64,000 nt of DNA from Gadus chalcogrammus (GCF_026213295.1 NC_079418.1:11528380-11592379), one strand, 5' to 3'. Shown: positions 1 to 40,498, counted from the first letter of the stretch. The notes: generated from the letters alone by a model not told the origin. A program made the numbers and translations.

Positions 1-4
1 ACAG

Positions 5-19558
<19,554 letters not shown>

Positions 19559-19607
19559 TTTATGGGCCAAGCGGGACCATGGACCCTGTCACCTCCATAC
19601 CACCGAC

Positions 19608-19650
19608 GTTTGTTTGTTTGTTTGTTTGTTTGTTTGTTTGTTTGTTTGTG
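19608..19650. repeat. (TTTG)n in septin 3' UTR
   Basis: About ten tetranucleotide units shortly after the stop codon. Confidence 0.9.
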
Positions 19651-20153
19651 TTTTTCTGTTTTTGTTTCTCTTCACATTCCATGACGACATTGTGAACACG
19701 GACCAAAGACCCTGAGGGATGAGGCTGAACGTGCAATGAGAAAAAAGAGTGAAAGAGTTTGAAAAGGAAATTGTTAAACCTTAACCACCAGCGGCCATGC
19801 CATTCATTAGTGTACCGTCTCTCTAGTTCAGGGACCTATTTTTTATATTTACATATATCTCGTTTGGTTTATTTTGTTCCTTCTTTTTTTTGATATAGTT
19901 GTGACTTAGTTTTACTGTTATTGTATAACTATTATTATTATTCAATAATATATTTTTCCCCATACACAACTCACTGTGGACCTGTCCCTGGTCATCCCAC
20001 CACAGACCTTCGCAGTCTGTAGCCTCTCGGTGCTAAAGTGTAGCAGCAGGGCACGCACCATTTCAAACGGTTTGGTCTGTTTGGAAGATAGACGATTTGA
20101 GGTGCAGTTGATTTAACAGTTGTGGCATTATTGGGACTGGTTCGCTATGCAAG

Positions 20154-20159
20154 AATAAA
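20154..20159 (+). terminator. Candidate polyadenylation signal of the septin gene
   Basis: This is a canonical AATAAA hexamer about 600 bases after the septin stop codon, in plus orientation. It is the first one downstream of the stop. Use is inferred from position only. Confidence 0.4.
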
Positions 20160-20180
20160 CCCCTCCTCCAGCCTTTAAGG

Positions 20181-22602
20181 CATCCTTAATCTCCAAAGAA
20201 CTTCTTAATGTGTTTTCGCTCGTCCCTTTGAACTGCAAATAGTCGCCTCGTCAGACCATGTGATTGTTGATGAATCAACAATTTACACACACGCGCACAC
20301 AGGCGCGCGTGTGCGTGCTAGTTCTGAGGCCTAATGATAGCTTATTCTGTTCATTAATATTCTGGTGCTGCGTTTGCTAAGGAACACAAATGTATTTTAA
20401 TAGTTTGACTCCTGACTTCGTAATATTGGCAACATTATTGTTACATTTTAAAAAAACTGGTGCACATGTTTAGAAATTATGCAAAACATAAAAACAAGTG
20501 TGTTGCTCAAGAGTGCCACTGGTTACGCACAGATGAGTAGCTTTTTTGTAAATGATTGAGTACGTTAGTTGTGTGGCAGTTCGAGTCCCATTTTTTTATA
20601 TAGAAGTTATTCAAAGAGAAAGCTGCAGCTTGTTGTGGACCCAGAGTTTGAATGGAGAGCAGCTGTATATGTCAATAAAAACCAAAACACGTACACCTGG
20701 TGTGGATGTCCCGTCACTCATCAGCTGAATGATATTCAATCGACAGACGGAAGTAAAGAAAATTGCTAAATAAACCCAAGTTGCGATGGTGGTTAGTTAT
20801 TGCAAACCAATAAAAAGATTGAGGCGCTTGTGGTACAAGTGGGCCTATCCCATCAGCCAGAATGGAGAGAGGAACCGCCCCCAGACACGATACAAATGGG
20901 CGTGTCCAACCAGACAGAATGGAGAGGAACCGACCCCAGATGGCACGCAGACGTCTCGTGGCCACACCCATTTGTTGTGATATAGATATTAAGGACAACC
21001 TCCAAAGATACTTATTTTTTACCAGTAGTCTAAACCAGTCTGTATATACCGCTTTCACAGTCGTTTGTTAACCCGGAAAACAATGTCAACCTAAACACAG
21101 AAACATGTCTGTGTATTCACCTAGGGTCCAAATTTATTGTTCAACCAAACTAATTTCAGCAGCCCCACGGTGCACACGGCTGCTGGCCAGTCGCCAGCGG
21201 TTCATTTCCTGCATTCTAAAACCGTGGCATTTCCTTAAGTCTAACAAGTCACCTACCAGCAGACAGATAACCATGCAGATCTGCACTACCAGAAATCTCA
21301 TAATACTAAAAATGTACTCTGACTACTACTGTATACAAAATAACATTTAAATAATGCTTCTGACTTCAGTTGTCTGACTAAAATACAAACTGCCTTTACT
21401 TTAAATTTGAAGCAGTTCAAGTCTCGAGATTAGGTTTCTTTTGTGTGGAAGGAATTGACACAAGCCCATGTGCTGACCATGAACTACAGGAGAAAATATT
21501 GCATCTATAAAAGCATGAGGTTTTTTTGCAGACTAAAAGGAAAGTGAAATCGACAAAACATGTTTTTAACCCACAAAATGTTCATGGCATTTGGACAAAG
21601 TGTTTCAACTCCAGTTTATTTGGAAGTTAACATTTTTATAATTTTAAATAGTAGCCTATATAGCTGCCTTATTTCTGTAATCACATGGAAATAAAAAACT
21701 GTTTGTTATTGTACACCTCCAGCAGGAGTCAGGTAACAAAAAAGCATGGATTCACAGAGACAACATGGCTGAGGTCGAAGCTCTGGGTTCAAATCCTTGG
21801 ACAGAATTGCAGTCCTAAAAAATAGATTTTTGCCAATAACTTATGGCAATGGAGTCAGCACGTTAGCACTGTTAGCATTCAGGGATCAGTGAAACCAGTC
21901 TAGTGTTGACCGACTTGTAGACACCAAAAAATATTTCAGCCCAGGTTGAGAAGTATCTCTTAAGGTGCACTTTGAAAATGTGAACACAACATAACCTTTT
22001 AACTGGTTTGCCGTTTGTGATATGATACAGGGATATACAAGGAAAGAAAGATCACAGCGTTTGTTTATACTCGTAAAACATTAAAGAGCTTATTACAGTT
22101 TGTTACAGTAGATACGTTGAGAACACTACATACAAAAATAAAGAAATCAAATAAAAGTTTTTAAAAAAATATTTCTTTTCTTAATCATTCGTTTATATAG
22201 CTATATCGAAAAGCTTGTCTTACCAAAGTGCTAAATAGCTCTGGAAAGAAAGAGCACCACAATCTCTCCCCTCATGTTTTCCAACAACAAAAAAAATCTT
22301 CCAACTGCGCATCTCATTCTCCAAACATTTAAGAAAAGAGTCTCCTCACACATGTATAAAAGGAAATGCTACGTGTGGAAGGAACTGTAGCATTGAAACA
22401 CCCACACACATACAAACAGACACACACACAGTTAGATAAATATACATTAAAAAGGTTATAGGAACAGAAAAGTTTGAAATAGTCGCCCTACTGGCTTCAA
22501 TACACCTTCAATTCGACCATCTTAAATAAAAACAATACAAAGAACAAAGGGCACCCGCAAAACTGGCGAGTGGGGGAGATGGTGCGTGTGTGGGGCCAGG
22601 CA
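20181..22602. other. Convergent intergenic / 3' UTR zone between septin and cyclin genes
   Basis: No coding exon is supported here. The stretch is AT-rich and contains plus-strand AATAAA motifs at 22137 and 22150 and a minus-strand AATAAA at 21615-21620. The last lies about 1 kb beyond the cyclin stop and could end its 3' UTR. If the distal signals on both strands are used, the two mRNAs would overlap tail to tail. Part may be unique sequence retained for UTR function. Confidence 0.4.
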
Positions 22603-30079
<7,477 letters not shown>

Positions 30080-30085
30080 CTCGGC

Positions 30086-30101
30086 AGCACCGCAGACCGG
30101 G
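30086..30101 (-). promoter_or_regulatory. Acceptor and 5' leader before the cyclin I2 start codon
   Basis: On the minus strand CTCTCTGCACGTAG is followed by a 22-base leader ending in CCGAG and the ATG at 30079. This decides that the long upstream open frame is not coding. Confidence 0.4.
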
Positions 30102-30684
30102 CTACGTGCAGAGAGTATGGTAGACAAACGTAAACAAAAAAATAGGAAAACACAACCAAACACGTAGACTAAATGTGTGAACATAGAAAAAGTAACAGCA
30201 AGCCTAAGCACGAAAACAAAACAATATTCGATGACGCAACTACGATGTAACACATTTAAATTCAACGACGGTATGGAAACCAAACGTTTGCATAACTTCA
30301 TACACAACAATGCTGTGCAAACAAAACTCTCCGAGCAGGGGAACTTTGTTTTAATCGGTGTCCTATTCAGACTTAAGAGCGTCATCTGATTCGGTCCACA
30401 AAACATCAACTCTTGCCTGTAACAGGAACTCTTGAGATTACAAACAGCATTTCGTTTGGTAAACAACGTCCCCATGACCTGTATGTTCAACTGCGCGGAT
30501 ACGAATTTTTTGTATTGTGATATTCAAATATATTGAATTGACAACAAACTCCAGTGCAATAATCGAGAGCATAGTCCAAGCACACTGGGCGGGACAATGG
30601 ACCGCAGCTGCGCCTGAACACATAAACAAACACACACTAACCTTACTTCTTTCCTATAGCCTATTTTCCTTGCCGTATTCTTAC

Positions 30685-30830
30685 CTTTTTCGATTTCTAA
30701 ATCCAGACGGATGATTGATTGAAGTCGCATTTATGCGGCTTTTATTGCAAGTCCATCTTGTTCGAGGGCGCTGGAAGACCGCTGCTGGTGTTAATGAAAC
30801 AATGTAGCAGAAAGGAAGAGGCGGTTCTCT
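30685..30830 (-). other. ccni2: Probable non-coding first exon of the cyclin I2 gene
   Basis: A strong donor (AAAAAG|GTAAGAAT) lies at 30685/30684 on the minus strand, followed about 580 bases on by the acceptor at 30101 before the start codon. The upstream boundary is a guess. The stretch holds a tiny upstream open frame, ATGGACTTGCAATAA, at 30756-30742. No TATA box is obvious; the sequence upstream is moderately GC-rich around 30750-30840. Confidence 0.45.
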
Positions 30831-30849
30831 CTGGACGGAACACAGAAAG

Positions 30850-31209
30850 AAACATCCTATGACGCAATAAAACTAAAATAAAAGATTCGTGATCAAATTG
30901 ATGATCGTGATCAAAGAATTGTAGCGATTAGAAGCGCAAAACAGGAAAGGAAACCAAATGTGACGCCGCAGACGGAGGACGGATGGAGTGTTTTCAACAC
31001 ACACTCCGCCCCCTGGAGAATGACGCCTATAAAGTGTGTTAGTGGGTCATACATACGGGGCCCACAACACAAAATGGTTGAGCTGGCTGAAATGGCTGTA
31101 TGGATGTATGGTTGATGATCTCCTCTGCCTGTCAACGTTGTGTTTCTGAAACATATTCCACAAGCTTTTTTAGAGCAGCTCTCCCTATCTGACGGGGTGG
31201 GAGGCACAT
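30850..31209. other. Gene-free flank upstream of the cyclin gene
   Basis: Unremarkable mixed sequence, presumably holding the cyclin I2 promoter on its left edge (minus strand). I see no TATA box, no CpG island of clear extent and no coding exon. Confidence 0.35.
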
Positions 31210-31630
31210 CAATAATTTGCAGTATAACATGGCCATTATGTTTTCTTATGACATGATAATCTCTGTGGTAAAAAAGTAATAACTAACTAATTGATAACGA
31301 AAGAGAAAGTACCCTATATTAATAAATATGCAAGGGCAGCAGGTGAAACATTGGAGGTCCCGAAGAACCAGGCGTCAGTCTTTCAGTCTGGGTTCAAGTA
31401 AATTCTTAAAATTGTACACTAAACCTATTTTATACCTTTCAGACACCTGTTTTGCTACAATTTGAACCAAATCAAGCAACCGCTGATACACAAAATCGGG
31501 TATCCATGGCAAAATACATTGTCATTGAAAATGACATTAAAGCTAGATCTAACAGCCTTTTACACCATTGCAGCTGTTGCCATAAGAGGACAAAGCAGAG
31601 ATAACAGAGAAGGCGTGAGGTGAAGGCTAC
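31210..31630 (+). repeat. Interspersed repeat, first direct copy
   Basis: It contains GCAGTATAACATGGCCATTA, CCAAATCAAGCAACCGCTGA, CGGGTATCCATGGCAAAATA and CCTTTTACACCATTGCAGCT. The same order recurs at 31935-32560. Confidence 0.7.
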
Positions 31631-31934
31631 AAGGATGTAATCCGATGTTTGTACCTCATCACGTTCAAGACCGCAATGTTGTGTGTCAAGGAGATCCTTC
31701 TCTGCCTCCATTTACAGAAAATATTTACATTAAATGAATTGATCATTTAGGCTCAACTGTCAAATATAAAGATATAAAAATAAAAAAAATTCCTGCCATC
31801 CTTGAAGAACATGTTTACTGTATCTTGTACTTTAACCTAACATACAGTGTTGTTGTTTTTACGATTTGCTGAGCCGGGAAATAAACTGTGCCATAGCTTT
31901 TGGACTAATAAAGTCAAGCCAAATTGTTTTATTA

Positions 31935-32560
31935 TCAAATAATATGCAGTATAATATGACCATTATGTTTTATTAGGACGTGATAACCTCTGTTGTAAAA
32001 AAAAAATTGATTGATAATGAAAAATGTAATAAAATGTGACAGCAGGTGAGACAGGAGGTCCAGAAGAACCAGGCTGCGCAGTCATTCCGTCTTGGTTCAA
32101 GTCAATTCTTACCATTTTATCCTACACCTATTTATACCTTCTAGCCACAGGCATTTTCTTCAATTTTTGCTATAACTTAAACCAAATCAAGCAACCACTG
32201 ATACACACAATCGGGTATCCGTGGCAAAATATGTTGTCCTACTACACTAGTTAGACCCACCAATAACCATGTTTAAGTCCTACACTAAGATAGACATACC
32301 AATAATAATGTGTAGGGCCTACATTAAGATGGACTTACCATAACCATGTGTACGTCCTACATTAAGATAGACCTACCAATAAACATGTGTACGTCCTACA
32401 TTACGATAGACCCACAAATAATTATGTGGGTCTATCGTATGCTAGAATAAACACCTTTTACACCATTACAGCTGTTGCTATAAGAGGAATAAGTAGAGAT
32501 AACAGAGAAGAGAGATGAGAACCTTAGGACGATGAGCTTATAATCGTGTTCATGTACAGT
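31935..32560 (+). repeat. Interspersed repeat, second direct copy with internal tandem array
   Basis: It repeats the landmarks of the 31210-31630 copy in the same order, but has an extra ~190 bp (32253-32445) made of 39-bp units. The segment 32080-32407 is also the left arm of an inverted repeat with 34216-34533. Confidence 0.75.
32253..32446 (+). repeat. 39-bp tandem repeat array
   Basis: Units starting near AGACCCACCAATAACCATGT occur at 32253, 32292, 32331, 32369 and 32408. The consensus is AGAC.TACCAATAA.CATGT followed by GTCCTACATTAAGAT. The last unit holds a small palindrome, GACCCACA / TGTGGGTC. Confidence 0.8.
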
Positions 32561-32997
32561 GTCAGAGGATGAAATAAACAATCAATAGTAAATACTGTTG
32601 TAATGATAATGACTTACTTCATATAACATTTTTCTGCATGAAAAATCTTGTTGGTTCTGTTGGCTGAGATCTATTACGAAGCAAAAAGGAACATCTAACA
32701 ACCCCATGCAAACGTTCAAGGGCCCGACTAGTTGCTCCATTCTTTAAATGCAAAACTTAAGAGGTGAAAGCATCGGGGAAAACCCCCTGAAACTTCAAAA
32801 TAAGGAAGAATGCAACCGTCCACCAGTGAGTGCTTGCATAATGGTTCTGACGTCATAACATAGAGAAATATGGAAATGCCAATTGCGGGCATTTCCATAT
32901 TTTAGATAGCGAAATCTAGACATTTAAATGCATCTCATAGACCCATGCATAGTGCATGCCTAAATATGGAGACTAACTTCCAGTTGTATGCCAAGGA

Positions 32998-33129
<132 letters not shown>

Positions 33130-34215
33130 TTGCAGAGTCCTTGACGTGGGAATGATGTGCCACCATGATTATTAAGGCTTTTTCACATGCACACAAACTC
33201 AGTCACACACACACACACGCACATGCACTCCCTATTCATCCCTTCTTAGTTCCTGCTTTCCGTATCTTCTGTCCTGCTTATCTCAGTGTTTCTTTCGTTA
33301 ATCTTGGGTCATGACCATCGTGTACATTGTGTCCCTGACTGTCTATCCCTGACTGTCGGGCTATCTCCACTGCTGAAGGGATTCGCCTCCATCACCCTCA
33401 GAGTTCATACACAGACAACCAGACACAAACCCATTATATATACATGTATGGACAGATTATGTTGTAGCAAATGTGTTTTGTCTTATCCATTATGCAAATG
33501 TTGACACACGTCAAGGACAGTACACGTTACAGACACATTGAAAGCAATAATCAATTTACCACAATGTGAGAAAAACACATCATAGGACTGGACTGGAGGA
33601 ATATTCGGCATGAAGCAAGTTCTCATTAGTTCACCGGCAAGTCTTACGATGTGTTTTCTGTGGACCCCGTTCAACTCTTGTGACATTCCGCTGAGGAATT
33701 TAATCTCCCCACCATAACTCAGCCACCAGCGATGACCAAAAGAAAACACTCTGGCTCTCCCCTTGTCGGTTCAGATCGGTGCACTTGAATGGTTGCATTG
33801 TGTTCCTAGATGTACATTTGGGCCCCGTGTTTGATCTCAGCCCACTGAACAAACTGATATTTGATATAAAAACTTGAACGCCATGAAGCAAGGCTTTCAA
33901 GTTTGAAGCATACGAGTTGTATTTCTTCCACAAGCATGTTTATTTCAATAGCACTTAAAGCAAACGGCTAATTTGATGACAATATATCAGCCTACCTTCC
34001 CATAGTTTCAGTTAAAATAAATACATATTTTAAAATCACACACTATATTGAAAAAATACTGAGAAACAGAATTATCGTTTTTTCTGGATACTTTTCTGGA
34101 AATATTCAGCCGTTAATAAGCCTCCTGGATTGATCCGTGTTTCAGGATTTTTTCTCAATGAAGGAAGAGAAGGATTCCCTGGACATCCGATAATAACGCG
34201 TTGTCATGACGATGA

Positions 34216-34533
34216 TAAGGAACGTAGTGTTGGACCTACACATGGTTACTGGTAGGTCTATCTTAATGTAGGACCTACAAATGGTTATTGGTCTATCTTA
34301 ATGTAGGACCTACACATTATTATTGGTATCTCTATCTTAGTGTAGGACCTAAATATGGTTGGTGGGTCTATCTAGTGTAGTAGGACAACATATTTTGCCA
34401 TGGATACCCAATTGTGTGCATCAGCGGTTGCTTGATTTGGTTCAAGTTATAGCAAAAATTGTAGAAAATGCCTGTGGCTGGAAGGTATAAATAGGTGTAG
34501 TATAAAATGGTAAGAATTGACCTAACCCAGATT
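34216..34533 (-). repeat. Inverted copy of 32080-32407
   Basis: Read on the minus strand it gives CACCTATTTATACCTTCCAG, ATTTTTGCTATAACTTGAAC, CAAATCAAGCAACCGCTGAT and then 39-bp units such as GTAGGTCCTACATTAAGATA, in the same order as the plus-strand copy. By eye the identity is near 85-90%. Confidence 0.8.
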
Positions 34534-34873
34534 GAATGACCGCACAGATGGTTATTGGTATACGTCCATCTTAATGTAGGACCTAAATATTGTTATGGTT
34601 GGGGCTTAATGCAGCGCAATGTAGTCTCATGTATTTGGCCATGGGAACTTTATGTCAAAGGTAAACTTGTATCACTGCTTATAAGTTTGAGAAAATTATA
34701 AGGGGAAAGCTATGCATAAAATATTCATGAGGGATCATAACTTTCACTTTTGTTATCACTCATCCATGTTAAAGCATCTTATATTGTAGTAGGGCATATG
34801 ACAAGACTACTACTACTAAGGTCAGCTAATCTCAAGAAACAGCAGTGTGTTGTTCTTAATTTAAAGTGCAGAC

Positions 34874-35937
34874 TTAAAGGTGACATATTATGGTGTTTTC
34901 CCCAACAAGTAAACATAGTATTTGAGTTCCAGAAAACATGTTTTTGAAGCAGTTTGCTGGAAATAGCTTTTAGAAAAAAAAAAATTGTCTACTGCTATTC
35001 CCCCTCTGTTTCAGTCCCTTCAGAATGCGCTGTTTCTGGTGTTTGTAGCTTTGATGCAAATGAGCTTCTGCCCATTGACCAATGAGCTGTCAGACTGAAC
35101 CACAGCGTGGAGGAGAAGGGGTTGTTGCCGTTTGCTGACTCCTGGAGCTCTATATCTATATTTTATAATATAACATAATAATAATATTATATACGGGTAT
35201 TTATATAATCTATCTAATATCGCGTTCAAAAGCTATGTGCGCCTCAGATGATATTAAGAATAATAAAGACTGTGTCTGACGTCTCTGGTACTTCCACAAG
35301 TAAAGACTCGTAGTGGGGGATATCTCGGCCATGGTTGAGAAGAATTGGGGGAAAGGAACTTTGGCATCGACTCTCTGAAGTCCATGAACCGCGACATGGA
35401 GAAGAATAGGATTGAGCTGCCGGACTGCGGCCGGGCGGTGTACTCCGGGAGCTGAACTGGCGCCGAAGCTAGGTGGCAGCTCCAGCGGACTAGCAGCTCC
35501 GGCGGACGAGCATCTCCGGCTGGGGTAGCCGGGCGGCAGTCCGGCAGCTCAGCTCCGGGAGTACAATCCCTTTCTACTCCATGTGTCTCCTCCTCCCGAA
35601 TTCCCTTCAGTGGCAGCTCCGGCGGCGTGAGCTCGGCGCCCCCCGCCGGAGTTGCTCGTCCGCTGGTCCACACAATCTTAGCGATGCTCTGATTTGAGGG
35701 GAGTGGGGAAGTGGGAGGTAATATTCAAATGTGCCCCCTTCCTACGTAGGAGGGGGCGCTGAAACTAACTCGCTCGTTTGGTAGCTCGAGGCGGGCTGCT
35801 TCCAGAAATGCGTATCTCACTCAAAAAATCATGTACAGACTTATTTCAAAGTTTGTATGCGTGTGGGAGCACCATCTACCCACAACAACACCCCAAATCC
35901 CAGGAAAAGTGCTGTTTTCATAATATGTCCCCTTTAA
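34874..35937. mobile_element. TTAA-flanked non-autonomous TIR element, ~1.06 kb
   Basis: It begins TTAAAGGTGACATATTATGG and ends CATAATATGTCCCCTTTAA. The terminal TTAA on both sides suggests a TTAA-target (piggyBac-type) element. The core at 35285-35430 is shared with 41280-41425 of another element. There is no transposase. Confidence 0.75.
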
Positions 35938-36470
35938 GCAAGATACATTTGATACCTGAAGTCCGGCAGGATGCTGTAAGTAGAGCAGTGAGGGGTACTG
36001 TTATTTTTTTTAGGGCACATAATTTAGGCTTCATAGGGTTAGACACACATTGTACAGAAGACAAGGAAGACAACTGTGTTTGGTATAGGCAAGATGTACT
36101 CCCCAAACCAATTGCGAAGAGATTAAATTAGAAATGTGCCAGGAATGGTCTGAAATCCAAATCGCCTAAAATGATTGCCCTTACATCTTTCCCATCACAC
36201 ATTTATTGAAAGCCGACATCATTCTACGGTATTGGGCATGGCCCTCACCTCGCCCTGACAACAAGAAAAAACATGTCATGTTACAGGAAGTGATGCAACC
36301 CGTAACAAAGCCACATGCCGAGAGAAGAGCCAAGGAGAGTGATGAGTTGCTGAGTGGTGACTCAGGAGTTCAGGGTGGCTTCCAGGTATGTCTGGTATGA
36401 AGCCAAGCAGTAAGGTTCTTTCCTCTGCCACAGCCTTTCCTCATTAGTGCGGCCAGACTTTACGATGTGG

Positions 36471-36766
36471 ATGCCGACCGCTGCCATGCTCCTACTGCTG
36501 GAGGATTCCAGCGCCACGCAGTGAATCAATGCTACTGAGTAATGCTAACAAGCATACAGCTAATTTGATGAAACTACATCAGCCCACCGTCCCACAAAAT
36601 ATAGTTAAAATATAGAAATATGGTTAGTGAATATATTTCACAATCACACATTACATTTTATACATTTTTTCTGGATACTTGTCGCCACGATTCAGCAGTG
36701 GACGCCAGCCTCTGCCTTGCTCCTACTCCTGGAGGATTCCAGTGGCAGGCAGTGAATCAATGCTTA
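36471..36766 (+). repeat. Two direct repeats ~227 bp apart
   Basis: CATGCTCCTACTGCTGGAGG and CGCAGTGAATCAATGCT near 36471-36540 recur as CTTGCTCCTACTCCTGGAGG and GGCAGTGAATCAATGCT near 36698-36766. The AT-rich spacer (GCTAATTTGATGA...CATCAGCC) is also similar to 33965-34110. Confidence 0.65.
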
Positions 36767-37108
36767 CAGTAAGGAAAATAAAACGCATCCAGAAATGTGT
36801 CAGTAAAGCTTTGTGCACTTGGTTAAACCCATTATCGGCCTAAGACCATGTCCGACCTCCCGACATTGGTCTCAGCCCGCTTTGCCAGTGTGATGTTTCT
36901 CTTTCCCTTTGTTCTCTGAGGCCTTCTCATCGCTGGGTCTGTACTGGATAAGCTGCCGGTGAAACAGCGGTCGGGTACACCAAGGACTGAATGCAGGGTT
37001 AATGAAATGAGCTTTATTCAGCCATTACTTTTCAGTTTACGGGTAAAGTTCATTCAGTTGCTATTTATTATTTAAGATAGGGAGCACAACGTCAGAGATG
37101 GTCAAGGG

Positions 37109-37252
<144 letters not shown>

Positions 37253-38108
37253 CACAGAGTTATGTAGAGATATGTATTTAACAGATTATTGAGTTACTTT
37301 TCCTTTTTGTATAATTTATTATACCCTTATGTGCTTTTTCCTTATTGTATGATTCTTACTATATGTACCATGCCCTTTACTGCACTTTTGACCATACCAC
37401 ACTCTCAGTAAATTCTATGGGACATAAGTGTCGAATTGGTATCACCTGTGACATCAGCAGCTGAGAGCTAAATTAAAACCAGGTGATCAGCATGCTTTGT
37501 GTTTCGCGTCAACAAAGGTGAAACTATCCACCCGAAAGTCGACAGGCATTCACCTCGCCTACTATTTTGCAACGTATAGCCTTACCTTTTTCCTGATACT
37601 ATGTTAAACCAAGACTAAGTTACGAATTCAAAAACGAAATTTCTAATGGCCTAAGGGTTCAAAACAATGAAAAACAAACGTTGACTCCTTCATATTTTGT
37701 CATGTGTTTATAGTTCATAAGCATAAACATATGAGTCCACAAAGGAATCTCTATAATCACAATCAATTTCCTATTAATACTGATATAGAATTACATTGGA
37801 TCATTGACTAGAAATGCAAAGTATTTCGAGTACATTATCCGTGTTTGGCAATTAAAATAGGTGTAACATATTTCGGTCCACTAGAGGGAACCAAATGCCG
37901 CAAAATATTGAGCGGAGAAGTAGCGATTTGGATAATGTAATGTAATGTGTGTTTTGTATCTCTCACATCACCTCAGTGATACTCATGAGACAATTTACAT
38001 GCAGGGAGAACACTGCAAAACTGATATCATTAAACATCGATAGACATTGATGACGTTCATTTTCAGATACAGTTCATGCAGAGTACTGCAATGACGAGCC
38101 CTGTAACC

Positions 38109-38189
<81 letters not shown>
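38109..38189. repeat. (TC)n microsatellite
   Basis: About 80 bp of perfect TC. Confidence 0.97.
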
Positions 38190-38194
<5 letters not shown>

Positions 38195-40152
38195 AAAGGT
38201 AGCCTAGTGAGCCTAGATCTGCTGCTTGACAGATCCCAGAGGCCCTAAACATAGTTGTGTTTCTGATCATCTGTTTCAAACTGTTTTCAAGGACTTGAAA
38301 GCCTGACTGGAATAACAGATGAACAGATCCAGGGCTAGTTTTTTTAATACTTGTTTAATTTTTTGGAGATCATCATCACATCCATTAAACGTTGGGGGTT
38401 CTAGCCATGGTCGCCTGTAGGCCTCAATCCTCAATCTGCTGCAGTATTTATGCCTATACAATGACACAATACCATTCTTTGTTTTATTGACTTATTCTAC
38501 CTCAAAAGGTTAATGTATACTTTGTTTGACAGAAGATGTTTGAAACAATTGATCACTGATACATACAGAATAGATCAGCCCAGGCCTACTCGGTCACCCT
38601 CCTTTTTTCCTGGAGGGCCCCACTCAACAATGTGTGTCCTCTCCCAGTATCTGTGCTTGTATCTTCCTGACAAAAAAATAAATAGATATGAGGTTAGTAT
38701 CCAATCATGATGCAATGTGATGAGACGCCTGTATGTTGTGATTCGGCGTTGATCATGTAGCAGGCCATCAGATGCTGCTAGTGTTAGCAACCAACTACAG
38801 CAACATCCATAAAGAAAATAGAGACAATTAAGCTGCTGTGTGTCAATGTTCTTTTGTAAAAATAGAACAAATATTTTTTTTGCCAAAAACCTTTCTTTTG
38901 CAATCTGGTCTTTCTGTTTATTTTGATGATTAGTAACTTCTGCTTGTTTTTTTCTCTGAGGGCGACCCATTAACCCCTTCTGGTGGTTTTGGTAAACCTC
39001 TCTAGTTCTCAGGGCTGGAGGTCGGAGGCGTTAGCCTCGGGCAGTGGGGAATGTACGTTACACCAGTCACAGAAAAATCATGAGAAGACGAGCGAAACAA
39101 AAAAACTGAATGAGCGCCAGCTGGCATCAATACATTGTTGTTCTGTTTGAAACCAACAGGTGGCAGTATTGTTACATTAGAAAACCCTTGGATTGAGCAT
39201 GTTCAGTATAACAAAAAAATACCATTACATACAAAGAAACCATTACATAACATAATCACCATGGATACAGAGGAGCAGGCGTTGAGAGAATGTTCTCGAT
39301 AACTCATTTTTTTTATTGTCTCAGTTACAGCTTCAACCCCCTTAATATACCTCCTCACTCTTGTTGGATTTCTAAAATTAAAAATGTCATATTCCAACTC
39401 CTGCTTTTGTTCTGATGACGCATCACTCTTTTTTCTTGATACCTGACAACTGTGGAAAAAAATACCCATCAACAACAAACAACCCTTTCCCTTTGAGAAA
39501 TGATTGGGTTTAGACTGGGACCTTGCCCGTCTCTAGTCTTTTGGATTCTGTAATTAGGAATCAGACCTTCAGCATTTAGCTGCTGTCTTTCTGTGACCTT
39601 TCACTGGAGACTAATGCCCTGCATGCAGACATGCACTCAGGATTTGTTAACAGCCGAATCCCTGCAATAGCCCTTCATTTAAATGCCCTAAATACTACTA
39701 GAGATAGCAAAACATTGAAACATGCTTTATCTTCAACTATTTAACCTCATTTGACTTGTAATAAAGGTCCATGGGGCACCCCTATGACATAAAAAATATC
39801 CCAAACTGTATAAATTAATGCATGTGTTACTGATGTAATCAGTACTTGCATACACATGCAGGTATTTGAAATATAACTAAACAACTCTTTGTTTCCAAGG
39901 CCAAGCATAAGCTTCAGTTCTGTCCTCCTCATCTCATTTCTTTTTAATCTGTTGATTCTAATGGCCTAATTTTTTTCATCAATTATAACACCTGTAACTT
40001 GTGTACAGGGCTTGTACAGAGAATATTAGATTGTTTATCCAAAATTGTTTTAAGATTCACATAAAGTTGTTATGCTTGGCTATTCTTCTAAGAATGGGCC
40101 AGTGGGGAATATGGCTGATTTATCAGACTGCGGAACATGATATAGTTTTATT

Positions 40153-40458
40153 TTAAAGATCCCATGGCATGAAAATTGCACTTTCTGAGGTTTTCAAACA
40201 TTAATATGAGTAACCCTAGCCTACCTATGCTCCCCCAGTAGCTAGAAATTTTGTTTGGTGTAAAAAGAGCACTATGCATTCTGCTCCGCCTTTGAAAAAA
40301 CGAAGCTCAGACGCCCCGTTTTGGAATTTTCCCTGTATGTCGTCATAAGGGGAGATGCCACCTCCCCTTTCTCTGCCTTGAAAGCCTAGAGAATTTGGCC
40401 CGCCAATGAGATACGACCATGCGAGCACCACGTGTGTGTGTGTGTGTATGTGTGTATG

Positions 40459-40498
<40 letters not shown>

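Larger units (their letters stand above)
19559..20180 (+). other. sept8: Septin 3' UTR (inferred extent)
   Basis: This AT-rich, non-coding stretch follows the TAA stop. It has a TTTG tetranucleotide repeat at 19608-19650. The first canonical AATAAA is at 20154-20159, so cleavage near 20180 is plausible. Further plus-strand AATAAA motifs at 22137-22142 and 22150-22155 leave open a ~2.6 kb UTR that would run almost to the stop of the convergent cyclin gene. No transcript evidence is available. Confidence 0.5.

Noticed and set aside
21760..21815. GGTTCAAATCC B-box-like motif in the convergent intergenic zone
   Set aside because: It is isolated, without an A box or SINE body.
30080..30490. Upstream extension of the cyclin open frame beyond the ATG at 30079
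   Set aside because: The family N-terminus starts MKxPG at 30079, an acceptor-like signal lies at about 30101, and the upstream translation looks like intron.
32253..32446. CRISPR-like regular array
   Set aside because: The 39-bp units are contiguous, diverged tandem copies without unique spacers, in vertebrate DNA.
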